A stretch of DNA of 64,000 nt from Parazoarcus communis (GCF_003111665.1 NZ_CP022188.1:1426001-1490000), one strand, 5' to 3'. Positions 1-10,191 are shown, counted from the first letter of the stretch. The notes: generated from the letters alone by a model not told the origin. Translations and numbers: made by a program.

Positions 1-2
1 GC

Positions 3-665
3 ACCGCAGAACTGGCCCTGACCCAGCAGGTCACGATCGAGGCCCTTGCAACACTGGCTGAGTACCGCGATTCGGAAACCGGCGGCCATATCAAGCGGAC
101 ACAGCGCTATGTCCGGGTGCTCGCCGAACACATGAGCCAATTGGATGGCTATCGCACGGTCCTCGACGAGGAGACCATCGATCTGCTCTATCGCTGCGCG
201 CCCCTGCACGATATTGGCAAGGTTGCCGTGCGCGATGTGATCCTTCTTAAGCCGGGCGCGCTGACGCCGGCAGAGTTCGAGGAGATGAAGCAGCATGTCC
301 TGTACGGCAGCAAGGCGCTTGAGGTGGCCGAAGAACGCCTCGGCACCAGTTCATTTCTCGGCCTTGCGCGCGAACTGATCCTGAGTCATCACGAGCGCTG
401 GGATGGCACGGGCTACCCTCACGGTTTGCAGGGTGAGCAGATACCCTTGCCGGGGCGCTTGATGGCGGTGGCCGATGTCTACGATGCATTGATCAGCCGA
501 CGGGTGTACAAGCCTGCTTTTCCCCATGATCGTGCTGCCGAGATCATCAGGGACGGTCGGGGTGGGCATTTCGATCCCGCAATCGTGGATGCTTTTCTTG
601 CCGTGGAAGACGAGTTCAAGCGCATTGCCAATGAGTTTTCCGACGACACATCAAGTCCGGACTGA
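3..665 (+). CDS. HD-GYP domain protein, 5' end outside window
   Basis: The reading frame is open from the window edge, so this is the C-terminal 220 residues of a longer protein. It is a complete HD-GYP domain: HIKRTQRY near the start, HDIGK, then HHERWDGTGYPHG and a DVYDAL helix. HD-GYP domains usually hydrolyse cyclic di-GMP, and the metal-binding His and Asp residues are present, so activity is likely. Such domains are often fused to a receiver or sensor domain, which would lie upstream and cannot be seen. It runs in the same direction as mnmG but is separated by 168 bases. Confidence 0.9.
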   Translation, partial: TAELALTQQVTIEALATLAEYRDSETGGHIKRTQRYVRVLAEHMSQLDGYRTVLDEETIDLLYRCAPLHDIGKVAVRDVILLKPGALTPAEFEEMKQHVLYGSKALEVAEERLGTSSFLGLARELILSHHERWDGTGYPHGLQGEQIPLPGRLMAVADVYDALISRRVYKPAFPHDRAAEIIRDGRGGHFDPAIVDAFLAVEDEFKRIANEFSDDTSSPD

Positions 666-713
666 GCACGCGACAGCCTGGCACGAAGTTGCGGAACCCA
701 TCTCGCTGCGAAG

Positions 714-751
714 TATAAAACCATGTTTAAAAATGGTTATTTCGTGGAACA
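714..751 (+). promoter_or_regulatory. Region upstream of mnmG: TATAAA box, near-palindrome and parS-like half-site
   Basis: A TATAAA at 714-719 could be a -10 element, although no good -35 was seen. It is followed by a 16-base near-palindrome centred on TTTAAA (721-736). The stretch CGTGGAACA (743-751) equals the right half of the TGTTCCACGTGGAACA form of parS, while the left half is degenerate. The functional role is inference only. Confidence 0.25.
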
Positions 752-833
752 TGGAACGCAGGTGCTAGGTTTTTGCGGTTCGAAAGCGTAGAATCTCGCC
801 CCTTCCCAAAAGGTTTACTGCGCGGAGCGCGCC

Positions 834-2744
834 ATGCTCTATCCCACCCGTTTCGATGTCATCGTGGTCGGCGGCGGTCACGCCGGGACCGAGGCTGCCC
901 TGGCGGCAGCGCGCATGGGCGCGCAGACGCTGCTCCTCACCCACAACATCGAGACTCTGGGGGCGATGAGCTGCAACCCGTCGATCGGCGGCATCGGCAA
1001 GGGCCATCTGGTCAAGGAAGTCGATGCGCTCGGCGGTGCGATGGCGCAGGCTACCGACGAGGGCGGTATCCAGTTCCGCATCCTCAATGCCTCCAAGGGG
1101 CCGGCGGTGCGCGCGACCCGCGCCCAGGCCGACCGTGTGCTGTACAAGGCGGCGATCCGCAAGCGGCTGGAAAACCAGCCCAACCTGATGCTGTTCCAGC
1201 AGGCGGTGGATGACCTCACCGTGATCGGCGACCGCGTCACCGGCGTCGTCACCCAGATCGGCCTGCGTTTCGAGGCACCCACCGTGGTGCTGACCGCGGG
1301 CACCTTCCTCAATGGCCTGATCCACGTCGGCATGCAGCACTATTCGGCCGGCCGTGCGGGCGACCCTCCCGCCGTATCGCTGGGCCAGCGCCTCAAGGAG
1401 CTCGCGCTGCCGCAGGGCCGCCTCAAGACCGGCACGCCGCCGCGGCTCGATGCCCGCAGCATCGATTTCTCGGTGATGAGCGAGCAGCCCGGCGACAACC
1501 CTGAGCCGGTGTTCAGTTTCCTCGGCTCGGTCAGCCAGCATCCGGCACAGCTGCCGTGCTGGATGACCAGCACCAACGCCCGCACCCACGACATCATCCG
1601 CGCCAACCTCGACCGCTCGCCGATGTATTCCGGCGTGATCGAGGGCGTGGGGCCGCGCTACTGCCCGTCGATCGAAGACAAGATCCACCGCTTCGCCGAC
1701 AAGGACAGCCACAACATCTTCCTCGAGCCGGAAGGGCTGACGACGCACGAGATCTACCCCAACGGGATTTCGACCTCGCTGCCTTTCGACGTGCAGCTCG
1801 ACATCGTGCGCAGCATCCGCGGGCTGGAGAATGCAAACATCCTGCGTCCGGGCTATGCGATCGAATATGACTACTTCGATCCGCGCAACCTCAAGAGCAG
1901 TCTCGAGACCAAGTCCATCGGCGGGCTGTTCTTCGCCGGTCAGATCAACGGCACCACCGGCTACGAAGAAGCCGCGGCGCAGGGCTTGCTGGCCGGTGCC
2001 AATGCGGCGCTGCAGGTGCAGGGGCGCGAGCCCTGGTGTCCGCGCCGCGACGAGGCCTACCTCGGCGTGCTGGTCGACGATCTCATCACGCGGGGTGTGG
2101 CCGAGCCGTACCGGATGTTCACCTCGCGTGCCGAGTACCGCCTGAAGCTGCGCGAAGACAACGCCGATCTGCGCCTCACCGAGCAGGGCCGCGAGCTCGG
2201 CCTGGTAGACGACGTGCGCTGGGCGGCCTTCTGCACCAAGCGCGAGGCGATCGAACGCGAATCCGCCCGCCTCAAGTCGAGCTGGGCGCGCCCGGATGCG
2301 ATTCCGGCTGAAGACCAGATCCGCGTGTTCGGCAAGCCGCTCGAGCGCGAGTACCGCTACTTCGAACTGCTGCGCCGGCCTGAAACCAGCTATGCAGCCC
2401 TGATGAGCCTGCCGGGCGCGCCGGAGCAGCCGGAAGCCGATCTGCAGGTGGTTGAGCAGCTGGAAATTGCGGCCAAGTACCAGGGTTATATCGACCGTCA
2501 GGACGACGAGGTGGCGCGTCAGCTGCAGGCCGAGTCCACTCTGCTGCCGCCCAATCTCGACTATGCCGAGGTGCGGGGGCTGTCGAAGGAAGTGCAGCAG
2601 AAGCTCAACCTCAACAAACCTGAAACCATCGGCCAGGCCGGGCGCATTCAGGGCATCACGCCGGCGGCGATTTCACTGCTGCTGGTGTGGCTCAAGCGCC
2701 GCGATCTGGCTGCACGTGCCGACGACGGACGGAAGCTGGCATGA
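834..2744 (+). CDS. mnmG: tRNA uridine 5-carboxymethylaminomethyl modification enzyme MnmG (GidA)
   Basis: FAD-dependent enzyme that, with MnmE, installs the cmnm5 group on the wobble uridine of several tRNAs. The 636 residues match the family length. The N-terminal FAD-binding fold is visible as VVGGGHAG (12-18), followed by the family signatures [14 protein letters not shown] and KTGTPPRLD, and by [14 protein letters not shown] in the C-terminal half. The ATG is preceded by GGAG at 824-827 with good spacing. The stop overlaps the rsmG start by four bases (ATGA), so the two are translationally coupled. The order mnmG-rsmG-parA-parB is the classical arrangement near many bacterial origins. 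Confidence 0.98.
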   Translation: MLYPTRFDVIVVGGGHAGTEAALAAARMGAQTLLLTHNIETLGAMSCNPSIGGIGKGHLVKEVDALGGAMAQATDEGGIQFRILNASKGPAVRATRAQADRVLYKAAIRKRLENQPNLMLFQQAVDDLTVIGDRVTGVVTQIGLRFEAPTVVLTAGTFLNGLIHVGMQHYSAGRAGDPPAVSLGQRLKELALPQGRLKTGTPPRLDARSIDFSVMSEQPGDNPEPVFSFLGSVSQHPAQLPCWMTSTNARTHDIIRANLDRSPMYSGVIEGVGPRYCPSIEDKIHRFADKDSHNIFLEPEGLTTHEIYPNGISTSLPFDVQLDIVRSIRGLENANILRPGYAIEYDYFDPRNLKSSLETKSIGGLFFAGQINGTTGYEEAAAQGLLAGANAALQVQGREPWCPRRDEAYLGVLVDDLITRGVAEPYRMFTSRAEYRLKLREDNADLRLTEQGRELGLVDDVRWAAFCTKREAIERESARLKSSWARPDAIPAEDQIRVFGKPLEREYRYFELLRRPETSYAALMSLPGAPEQPEADLQVVEQLEIAAKYQGYIDRQDDEVARQLQAESTLLPPNLDYAEVRGLSKEVQQKLNLNKPETIGQAGRIQGITPAAISLLLVWLKRRDLAARADDGRKLA

Positions 2745-3412
2745 GCGGTGCACTTGCTTCCCACGCCCGCGAACTGAACGAGGGCATCGCGGCGCTCGGC
2801 CTTGTGCTGCCGCAGGAAACCGTCGATCGCCTGCTTGCGTTCGGCGAACTGCTGCTGAAATGGAACAGGGTCTACAACCTCACCGCGCTGCGCGATCCGC
2901 GTGAAGTCATTACGCATCACCTGCTCGATTCACTCACCGTGCTGCCGTGGGTGGGCGATCTGGGCAAGCTCGCCGACATCGGTTCGGGCGGCGGGCTGCC
3001 CGGCATTCCGCTCGCCATCGTGCGCAGCGGGCTGGTGGTGAGCTCGGTGGAAACGGTCAACAAGAAGGCAACGTTCCAGCAACAGGCCAAGATCGAGCTG
3101 AAACTGGGCAACTTCAACGTGATCAACGCCCGCGTCGAGCAGGTACAACCCGATCGCCTGCCGGGTGGCGCGGCTGACGGCGTCATTTCGCGCGCCTTCT
3201 CCAGCCTGGCCGATTTCGTCAATCTGGCGGGTCATCTGGTGGCCGAGGGGGGTGCGCTGTATGCGATGAAGGGCGTGCATCCGGCCGATGAGCTTGCGGT
3301 GTTGCCAGCCGGATGGGCGCTGAGCGAGGTGCATCCGCTCACGGTGCCGGGGCTGGATGCCGAGCGCCACCTGCTGATCATTCGCCGTATTCCTGCAGGA
3401 AATGCTGCTTAA
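2741..3412 (+). CDS. rsmG: 16S rRNA (guanine-527-N7)-methyltransferase RsmG (GidB)
   Basis: SAM-dependent methyltransferase that makes m7G527 in 16S rRNA; in other bacteria its loss gives low-level streptomycin resistance. The protein is 223 residues. The SAM-binding loop is [10 protein letters not shown] near residues 77-86, and the N-terminal segment [16 protein letters not shown] is typical of the family. The ATG at 2741 was chosen because it overlaps the mnmG stop; an in-frame upstream start at 2687 would lie inside mnmG and add an unconserved extension. Confidence 0.97.
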   Translation: MSGALASHARELNEGIAALGLVLPQETVDRLLAFGELLLKWNRVYNLTALRDPREVITHHLLDSLTVLPWVGDLGKLADIGSGGGLPGIPLAIVRSGLVVSSVETVNKKATFQQQAKIELKLGNFNVINARVEQVQPDRLPGGAADGVISRAFSSLADFVNLAGHLVAEGGALYAMKGVHPADELAVLPAGWALSEVHPLTVPGLDAERHLLIIRRIPAGNAA

Positions 3413-3511
3413 ATTACGCCCGGCGCGCGTGCTGCGCTGCCGCATTGAACTACACTTGAGGACGCGCACACCGTGTGCGCGTCCTGCAACCGGAAGCTTC
3501 TGAACTCGACC

Positions 3512-4282
3512 ATGGCTCGTATTTTCTGTGTAGCCAACCAGAAAGGCGGGGTGGGCAAGACCACCACCTGCGTCAATCTCGCTGCTGCCCTGCATCAGGC
3601 TGGTCAGCGCACCCTGCTCATCGATCTCGACCCGCAGGGCAATGCAACCATGGGCAGCGGGGTGGAAAAGCGCAGCCTGACCACCTCCGTCTATCACCTG
3701 CTGGTGGGGCTGTCCGGGCTTGCCGACGTGCGCGTCAACTCATCCACCGGTGGCTATGACGTCCTTCCCGCCAACCGCGATCTGGCCGGTGCGGAAGTCG
3801 AACTGGTCAATCTCGACAAGCGCGAAAAGCGTCTGCGGGATGCGCTCGCGCCCTTCGATGCCGATTACGACTTCATTCTGATCGACTGCCCGCCCTCGCT
3901 GTCGCTGCTCACGCTCAACGGCCTGTGTGCCGCCCACGGGGTGATCATCCCGATGCAGTGCGAGTACTACGCGCTGGAAGGCTTGTCCGATCTGGTCAGC
4001 TCGATCAAGAAGGTGCATGCCAATCTGAACCGCGATCTCAAGGTGATCGGCCTGCTGCGGGTCATGTTCGATCCGCGCGTCACGCTGCAGCAGCAGGTTT
4101 CGGCACAGCTCGAGGGGCACTTTGGCGACAAGGTGTTTACCGCCATCGTGCCGCGCAACGTGCGCCTGGCCGAAGCGCCCAGCCACGGCATGCCCGGCGT
4201 GGTATTCGACAAGTCGGCCAAGGGCGCGCAGGCTTACATGGCCTTTGCCGCCGAGATGATCGAGCGCGTAAAGACCTTGTGA
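3512..4282 (+). CDS. parA: Chromosome partitioning ATPase ParA (Soj)
   Basis: ParA/Soj ATPase, 256 residues, which works with ParB and parS sites to segregate replication origins. The deviant Walker A motif KGGVGKT is at residues 11-17, and Walker B is FILIDCPPSL. There is no N-terminal HTH domain, so this is the short chromosomal type rather than the plasmid type Ia. The ATG at 3512 puts the Walker motif at the usual distance from the N-terminus; an upstream frame extension lacks family similarity. It lies 99 bases after rsmG and 49 bases before parB. Confidence 0.97.
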   Translation: MARIFCVANQKGGVGKTTTCVNLAAALHQAGQRTLLIDLDPQGNATMGSGVEKRSLTTSVYHLLVGLSGLADVRVNSSTGGYDVLPANRDLAGAEVELVNLDKREKRLRDALAPFDADYDFILIDCPPSLSLLTLNGLCAAHGVIIPMQCEYYALEGLSDLVSSIKKVHANLNRDLKVIGLLRVMFDPRVTLQQQVSAQLEGHFGDKVFTAIVPRNVRLAEAPSHGMPGVVFDKSAKGAQAYMAFAAEMIERVKTL

Positions 4283-4302
4283 GAGACGCTGCCCGCCATT
4301 CA

Positions 4303-4335
4303 ATGAGCCACTCCAAAACAAAGACGACCGCATGA
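4303..4335 (+). other. Ten-codon leader ORF before parB
   Basis: An ATG at 4303 opens a ten-codon frame (MSHSKTKTTA) whose TGA lies within the ATGA that starts parB, giving a four-base overlap. It could couple ParB translation to a leader peptide or simply be chance. No ribosome site stronger than that of parB was seen. Confidence 0.2.
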
Positions 4336-5183
4336 GCCCACCCAAACTCAAAGGCCTCGGCCGCGGCCTCGATGCGCTGCTGGCCGCCAACCGCGAAGAC
4401 GACTCCGACAAGGGCGAGCTGCAGACGCTGCCCACCGATGCGCTGCAGCCGGGCAAGTATCAGCCGCGTACGCGCATGGACCCGGGCTCGCTGGAAGAGC
4501 TGGCGGCCTCGATCAAGGCCCAGGGGGTCATGCAACCCATCCTGGTACGCCTGATCGGCGAGGATGAGTACGAGATCATCGCGGGTGAGCGGCGCTGGCG
4601 GGCCGCGCAGATTGCCGGGCTGGACGATGTGCCCTGCCTGGTGCGCGAGATCCCCGACGAAGCCGCCCTGGCGATGTCGCTGATCGAGAACATCCAGCGT
4701 GAAGACCTCAATCCTCTCGAAGAGGCCGGCGGCATCCAGCGTCTGATCGACGAGTTCGCCATGACCCACCAGCAGGCTGCCGATGCGGTGGGGCGCTCGC
4801 GCCCGGCTGCCTCAAACCTGCTGCGCCTGCTCAACCTTGCCAAGCCGGTGCAGGAATTGCTGATGGCGGGTGACATCGACATGGGTCACGCCCGTGCCCT
4901 GTTGCCGCTGGACGGTGCCAGCCAGATTCAGCTTGCCAATCTGGTCGCCGCCAAGCAACTGTCGGTGCGCGATACCGAGCGTCTGGTGCAGCACACGCTG
5001 AATCCGCGACAGAAAAAAGCCGCGCTGCCCGTGGATCGCGACCTCGTCCGCCTCGAAGAGGAGATCGCCGACACCATCGGTGCAACGGTAAAGATCAAGG
5101 CCAACAAGAAAGGCGCGGGCGAGGTCACCATTCGTTTCGGCAGTCTGGACCAGCTCGATGGTTTGCTCGGCCGCCTGCGCTGA
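4332..5183 (+). CDS. parB: Chromosome partitioning protein ParB (Spo0J)
   Basis: CTP-dependent clamp that binds parS sites and partners ParA; 283 residues. It begins with the usual GLGRGLDALL segment, then YQPRTRMD, and the ParB/sulfiredoxin-fold CTP-binding box GERRWRAAQIAG with ENIQREDLNPLEEA. A helix-turn-helix follows (MTHQQAADAVGRSRPAASNL, about residues 140-160), and the C-terminal dimerisation domain ends in DQLDGLLGRLR. No perfect parS site was noticed in the window. Confidence 0.97.
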   Translation: MSPPKLKGLGRGLDALLAANREDDSDKGELQTLPTDALQPGKYQPRTRMDPGSLEELAASIKAQGVMQPILVRLIGEDEYEIIAGERRWRAAQIAGLDDVPCLVREIPDEAALAMSLIENIQREDLNPLEEAGGIQRLIDEFAMTHQQAADAVGRSRPAASNLLRLLNLAKPVQELLMAGDIDMGHARALLPLDGASQIQLANLVAAKQLSVRDTERLVQHTLNPRQKKAALPVDRDLVRLEEEIADTIGATVKIKANKKGAGEVTIRFGSLDQLDGLLGRLR

Positions 5184-5213
5184 GCGCATGCGGCCCCGTT
5201 CGCCTGCAGGTTT

Positions 5214-7997
5214 TCAGCCCTCGGTGTCGGCCTGTTCCGCACCATCCTGTCTGGGCGGCAGCGGCGAGAAGTAGCCCACCACCAGCAACAGCATGCCGGC
5301 GCCAATGAAGGACACGATGCGCGTCAGCGTGCCGCTGGCCGCCATGTCCACCACGAAGAGCTTGCACACCACCGCTGCCATCAGGCCGGCACCCGCAAGC
5401 CAGGTCGCACGACTTGCGCGGCGGTTGGCGAGCAGCATCAGTCCCAGCCCAAGAATGGCCCAGAACAGCGACAGCGCCGCCTGGGTGGTGTCGTCTCCCA
5501 GGAGCTGCGACAGCGTCCACGGGACGCCCGTCATGTGATGCATTGCGCGCAGCAGTGCGGCGTTGGCAGCGATGAAGGCGACCAGCCCGAGCGCGCCCTG
5601 CAGGCGGATCAAGGGGCCGGCGACGCTGGTGATTTCGGCCTCGCCCCGCCGCAGCCACCATGCGATGGCGCCAAGTGCGATCGCCAGCGTCAGGTCGAGC
5701 GGATTGAGCAGCGGCAGATAGGCGAAGGGGGCCGCACTGCCGTCGCCATACGAATGGACCCCGAGCGACCACAGGCCCAGCACCAGCGCCAGAGGCCCTG
5801 CACCCCACAGCTGATATGCATCCTTCCACGGCCGCATTGGCCAGTTCTCATCCTGCGCCATGCGGGCAATCCCGGCCAGCAACAGTGCAGGCGGAAGCGC
5901 ATGGGCGGCGAGCTGCCAGCCGTTGCCGACGGCCATGCTGGCCAGTTGCAGGCCGGCTTCCTGCGACAGGGCGAGGGCCAGCACCCACACCCCGGCAGCA
6001 TGGGCGAGGGTGAGCACCGGACGGTCCAGCCGGCCACTGTCGATTGCGCGCAGGCTGTAGGCGTGAAGTGCGAGTCCGAGCGGCCATGCAAGCCAGCCAC
6101 CGAAGCCCGAGGGCGGAACACCATAAGCAATGGTCTGGCCCAGTGCCAGCATCATGCCGCCGAGCGGCAGCAGGCCGGCGCTGAGCAGGCCAGGCCAGGT
6201 CAGCCTGGGTGCCAGCGCGCATGCAAGTGCGCCGCTGAGTGCGAACAGCGCGAGCGCTGCTGAGGGCTGGTAGCCGGTTGCAAGATGGGTGTCGATCTCG
6301 GCCCAGGCGCCACCGAGCCACCACAGCCATGCCCAGGCCAGCAGCGCATGCGTGATCCGCTGCGACCATTTCGATGCCTGCGGCTGGCGTGCAGCGAGCC
6401 ACGCGCTGACGAAACCCGCGCCTGCAATCATCGTGCTGCCAAGAAAAGCGCTGTTCATGACGGGCAGGTTGCGCAGCCCGCTGTGCTGAGCCAGGTCAGC
6501 AGCAAACAGCACGCCCGCACCAGCCTGCAACAGCAGACCGCTTGCCGCCGGCAGCCGGCGCTGTTGGCGCCGGCCGATCCACCACAGCGCGGCGCCCTCG
6601 AGCGCCCAGGCTGCAGCGCTCCAGCGCCCGTCGAATGCGAGCGGAATCGCAAGGCTCAAGAAGGCGATGCCGAGCGCGACGAAGCTGGCGACAAGGAGTT
6701 CGAGATCGGGTTTGCGGACGCGCTTCAGCGCCGCTGCCAGCACGAGGTAGAAAACACCCACGGCGGCAGCGCTCCAGGCCAGGGCGTAGGGCATGCCGTG
6801 TACCAGTGCGGCCTGCAAACCGAAGCCGACTACCGGGACGCCAAACACGAGGGTGCCGTCGACCGGGTCGCGCAGCGCCGGGGCCTGCTTCCATGCGTAG
6901 CTCACCGCAGCTGCCACGTACATCAGGAAGAACAGCAGGAGGAAAGGCTCGGTGGTGTTGAAGTGCCATGGGTGGTAGAAGCGCGCGCCCCAGGCCAGAC
7001 CAATGGCAAAGGTGAAGATGAAACCGGTGAGGTTGAGCCCGCGCCATGCCTTGCGCCAGGCCAGCAGCAGCACCCCGGCATTGAGCAGGGCATAATACGT
7101 AAACAGCTGGACATGACTGCCACTGCCGGTCGAGGCCAGGATGGGGGCGGCAAATCCGCCGGCACTGCCGATGATGGCGAGGATGGCCGCGTCCTGGCGG
7201 ATGGCAAGAAAGGCAGCGACACCCACCAGCGCGAGCATGACGGCGAAGGCCGTGGTGGCCGGCATGATTCCGTACAGGCGCAGGGCGGCAAATGCGGTGA
7301 GGTAGAGCACGGCAATCCCGCCGCCCTGCAGGCTCAGCGCATAGCCGCGGCGCACATGGCGCAGGCGCCAGCCGACTGCTCCGAGCGCGATCCCCACGCA
7401 GGCGATGCCGGCGAGGCGCAGTTCGGGCGGCAGCATCGCGTTCTCCATCGCATAGCGGACGAGAAAGGCGAGGCCGAAAAAGAGCACCAGGATGCCGGTG
7501 CGCACCAGCGTATTGCCGCCGAAAAGCCAGTCACGGCAGCGGGTATAAAGGGCGTCGAGGTCGATCTGCGTTGCCTGATCCCTGCTGCGAGCGGTCGCCT
7601 GTGGCAGAGGCGTGTCGATGGCCTGGACCGAATCCGAGTCCGCCGGCCGTACGCGCGCGTTGGTTTTACCCAATTCACCCGTGACGCCGTGCGCGTCCGG
7701 TGAGGCCGGGACCTCAAGCCCTGTGCCGGAAAGCGATGTTGCAGCGGGCGCCGTCGCAGTCTCTTGTGCGGAGGACCTCGCCATCACGGTGCCGCCGTCC
7801 TCGCCCAGCCGCATGTTGAGCGCGTCGAGCTCGCGTTCGAGAGCGGCAATCCTGCTCTCATGGCGGGCCAGTGTCTGCGTGCGTTCCTTGCGCAGGCTCG
7901 CAACCATGCCCCCGAGCACTGCACCGAGAAACGCAACACCCACGCCGTCGAGCAGGCCGAGCATCGCACCTGCGGCAACCCACCAGAAAAAACTCAT
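5214..7997 (-). CDS. DUF2339 family multi-pass inner membrane protein
   Basis: A 927-residue protein made almost entirely of hydrophobic segments rich in Ala, Gly, Leu and Trp, as in the DUF2339 family, whose function is unknown. The N-terminus has one membrane segment, then a short coiled stretch (ARHESRIAALERELDALNMRL) and a hydrophilic linker of about 80 residues before the main membrane block. The ATG at 7997 was preferred over the TTG just before it because AAGGA sits seven bases upstream of the ATG. It converges on parB and lies 18 bases downstream of the MFS-acyltransferase gene. Confidence 0.85.
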   Translation of the reverse strand: MSFFWWVAAGAMLGLLDGVGVAFLGAVLGGMVASLRKERTQTLARHESRIAALERELDALNMRLGEDGGTVMARSSAQETATAPAATSLSGTGLEVPASPDAHGVTGELGKTNARVRPADSDSVQAIDTPLPQATARSRDQATQIDLDALYTRCRDWLFGGNTLVRTGILVLFFGLAFLVRYAMENAMLPPELRLAGIACVGIALGAVGWRLRHVRRGYALSLQGGGIAVLYLTAFAALRLYGIMPATTAFAVMLALVGVAAFLAIRQDAAILAIIGSAGGFAAPILASTGSGSHVQLFTYYALLNAGVLLLAWRKAWRGLNLTGFIFTFAIGLAWGARFYHPWHFNTTEPFLLLFFLMYVAAAVSYAWKQAPALRDPVDGTLVFGVPVVGFGLQAALVHGMPYALAWSAAAVGVFYLVLAAALKRVRKPDLELLVASFVALGIAFLSLAIPLAFDGRWSAAAWALEGAALWWIGRRQQRRLPAASGLLLQAGAGVLFAADLAQHSGLRNLPVMNSAFLGSTMIAGAGFVSAWLAARQPQASKWSQRITHALLAWAWLWWLGGAWAEIDTHLATGYQPSAALALFALSGALACALAPRLTWPGLLSAGLLPLGGMMLALGQTIAYGVPPSGFGGWLAWPLGLALHAYSLRAIDSGRLDRPVLTLAHAAGVWVLALALSQEAGLQLASMAVGNGWQLAAHALPPALLLAGIARMAQDENWPMRPWKDAYQLWGAGPLALVLGLWSLGVHSYGDGSAAPFAYLPLLNPLDLTLAIALGAIAWWLRRGEAEITSVAGPLIRLQGALGLVAFIAANAALLRAMHHMTGVPWTLSQLLGDDTTQAALSLFWAILGLGLMLLANRRASRATWLAGAGLMAAVVCKLFVVDMAASGTLTRIVSFIGAGMLLLVVGYFSPLPPRQDGAEQADTEG

Positions 7998-8018
7998 CAA
8001 ATCGTCCTTGTTTTGCCT

Positions 8019-9899
8019 TCAGCGCCGGTCGCCGCGCAAGGCGCTCACTTGTTGCTGCAGATATTCCGGGTGTGCCGCTGCAGGCGGCACCGGGGCGCCC
8101 ACGGCGAGTTCGATGTGGCTGAAGATTCCGCGTCGCAGCGGGTGCGACAACGCGGGACCGTCCTTGCGCGAGAAAGTGCTGCCCCACAGGCCACGCAATG
8201 CCATCGGCACCACCGGTACCGGCGTCTGTTCGACAATGCGGCGAATACCCGGGCGGAAGGGGTAAAGCTCGCCATTGTCGGTGATCCGGCCTTCCGGGAA
8301 CACCGCTACTAAGTCACCGGCTTCCAGCGTCCGCGCGACCTCGTCGAAAGCGCGCTCCAGCATGGCGGGATCGTCCTTCGCCGGGGCGATCGGGATCGCT
8401 CCGCTGATCCGGAAGACAAACGACAGCAGCGGCATGGAGAAAATACGGTGGTCCATGACGAAGCGCACCGGACGCGGGCATGCCGCCATGATGATCATTG
8501 CATCGACAAAGCTTACATGGTTGCAGACCAGGACCGCCGGACCGCTTGCGGGGATGTTCCGAATGTCTTTCGTCCTGAGCCTGTACACCGTATGAACCAG
8601 CAGCCACACCAGAAAACGCAGCGCGAATTCAGGCACCAGGGCGTAGATGTAGAGCGCCACGAAAGCATTCAGTACGGCGGTCACGAGAAAGAGTTGCGGT
8701 ACGCTGAAGCCGGCGGCCAGCAGGCCGGCACCCATGCCGGCCGCGACCACCATGAACAGGGCATTGAGGATGTTGTTCCCGGCAATGATGCGGGAACGGT
8801 GGGCCTGCTCGCTGCGGCTCTGTATCAGCGCGTACAGCGGCACGATAAAAAATCCGCCAAAGGTGCCGATCCCGATGAGGTCGAGCAGAACCCGCCACAC
8901 GCCCGGCGTTGAAAGTACATCAGCCAGTGGCATCGGAGTGCCGCCGGCGACCGCGAGCGGGCTGCTCCACCACAGGTCGAGGGCGAACAGGGTCAAACCG
9001 ATCGAGCCGAACGGAACCAGGCCGAGTTCAACCCTGCCGCCCGAGAGGCGCTCGCACAGCAGCGAACCCAGGCCGATGCCGATCGAGAACACGGCAAGCA
9101 GCAGCACCACGGCATGTGCGTCGCCGCCGAGCATATCCTTGGCATAGGCCGGAAACTGCGAAAGAAAGAGCGCGCCGTAAAACCAGAACCACGACACGCC
9201 GAGAATCGACAGGAATACGGTGCGGTTGAGCCTTGTGAACTGAAATCCGCGCCAGGTTTCGGTGAGCGGGTTCCAGTTGATGCGCAGCGCGGGCGAGGCC
9301 GCAGGTGCGACCGGAATACCCCGGCTCGAAACATAGCCAACTATCGACAGCAGCAAGGCAGCGACAGAGATCCACGCGCTCCCGCCGGGTACGCTGATCA
9401 GTACGCCACCGACGAGGGTGCCGATCAGGATGGCGACGAACGTGCCGGATTCGACGAGCGCATTGCCACCGATCAGTTCGTCGGCCGCGAGGTGCTGAGG
9501 CAGGATCGCGTACTTGACCGGGCCGAACAGCGCGGACTGCGCCCCCATCAGGAACAGGCAGGCCAGCATGAGTGACAGTGCGTCGAGCGCGAAGGCAAGG
9601 CTTGCCAGCAGCATGACGCCGATCTCAAGCAGTTTGGTGATGCGGATCAGCCGGCTCTTTTCGTACTTGTCAGCGATCTGCCCGGCCGTGGCGGAAAAGA
9701 GGAAGAAGGGCAGGATGAACAGCCCTGCGCACAGATTCACCAGAATGCCAGGTGCCAGCGAGGTGTAACGCATCGCATGAAAGGTGAGCAGAACGACAAG
9801 GGCGTTCTTGTACAGGTTGTCGTTGAAGGCGCCGAGAAACTGCGTCAGAAAAAAAGGCAGGAAGCGCCGTGTGTGCAGCAGAGAGAACTGATGACTCAT
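8019..9899 (-). CDS. MFS transporter fused to 1-acylglycerol-3-phosphate acyltransferase (LplT-PlsC type)
   Basis: A 626-residue two-part inner membrane protein. Residues 1 to about 410 are a major facilitator domain similar to lysophospholipid flippases (the N-terminus contains FFLTQFLGAFNDNLYKNAL). Residues from about 430 are a PlsC-type acyltransferase with NHVSFVD (the HX4D catalytic motif) and FPEGR. The likely role is import and re-acylation of lysophospholipids. Unlike the longer transporter-acyltransferase-ligase fusions, there is no AMP-binding acyl-ACP synthetase domain after the acyltransferase, so the acyl donor must be supplied by another protein. Its start overlaps the end of a small ORF by four bases. 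Confidence 0.88.
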   Translation of the reverse strand: MSHQFSLLHTRRFLPFFLTQFLGAFNDNLYKNALVVLLTFHAMRYTSLAPGILVNLCAGLFILPFFLFSATAGQIADKYEKSRLIRITKLLEIGVMLLASLAFALDALSLMLACLFLMGAQSALFGPVKYAILPQHLAADELIGGNALVESGTFVAILIGTLVGGVLISVPGGSAWISVAALLLSIVGYVSSRGIPVAPAASPALRINWNPLTETWRGFQFTRLNRTVFLSILGVSWFWFYGALFLSQFPAYAKDMLGGDAHAVVLLLAVFSIGIGLGSLLCERLSGGRVELGLVPFGSIGLTLFALDLWWSSPLAVAGGTPMPLADVLSTPGVWRVLLDLIGIGTFGGFFIVPLYALIQSRSEQAHRSRIIAGNNILNALFMVVAAGMGAGLLAAGFSVPQLFLVTAVLNAFVALYIYALVPEFALRFLVWLLVHTVYRLRTKDIRNIPASGPAVLVCNHVSFVDAMIIMAACPRPVRFVMDHRIFSMPLLSFVFRISGAIPIAPAKDDPAMLERAFDEVARTLEAGDLVAVFPEGRITDNGELYPFRPGIRRIVEQTPVPVVPMALRGLWGSTFSRKDGPALSHPLRRGIFSHIELAVGAPVPPAAAHPEYLQQQVSALRGDRR

Positions 9900-10099
9900 G
9901 CGCGCACGCCCTTGCGCTCGAGTGCGTCCCAGGCCAAGCGTCGTTCTGAAGAGGGGTCGAAGCGCACGCCAGAAAGGCCGCGCTGAATCACCGCTCGCAG
10001 GTATTCGGGCCTATGATGGATGTCCGTTGCCGACCTGTCCTGCATGGGCGGGTTGATGTGGCGTGGATAGTCCGGATTCATGTTTTCATATTCGTGCAC
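9896..10099 (-). CDS. Small hypothetical protein coupled to the MFS-acyltransferase gene
   Basis: A 67-codon frame starting at GTG (10099), or 61 residues from the ATG at 10081. It ends in a four-base overlap with the start of the MFS-acyltransferase gene, which suggests a real translationally coupled gene. The product is hydrophilic and rich in Arg, Pro and Asp, with no membrane segment or known motif. It resembles no family that I recognise, and coupling is the main support. Confidence 0.5.
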   Translation of the reverse strand: MHEYENMNPDYPRHINPPMQDRSATDIHHRPEYLRAVIQRGLSGVRFDPSSERRLAWDALERKGVRA

Positions 10100-10191
10100 T
10101 GCATCAAATCTCTCAATGAATGCAATGATTTATCTTATATAAGTGTCGAACCCGCGAATTCGCCGGGCCGTTGTTTTTGCACATGCACGAA

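Noticed and set aside
666..833. Replication origin next to mnmG, as in E. coli
   Set aside because: The gap is only 168 bases and contains no DnaA box matching TTATNCACA; no dnaA gene in the window.
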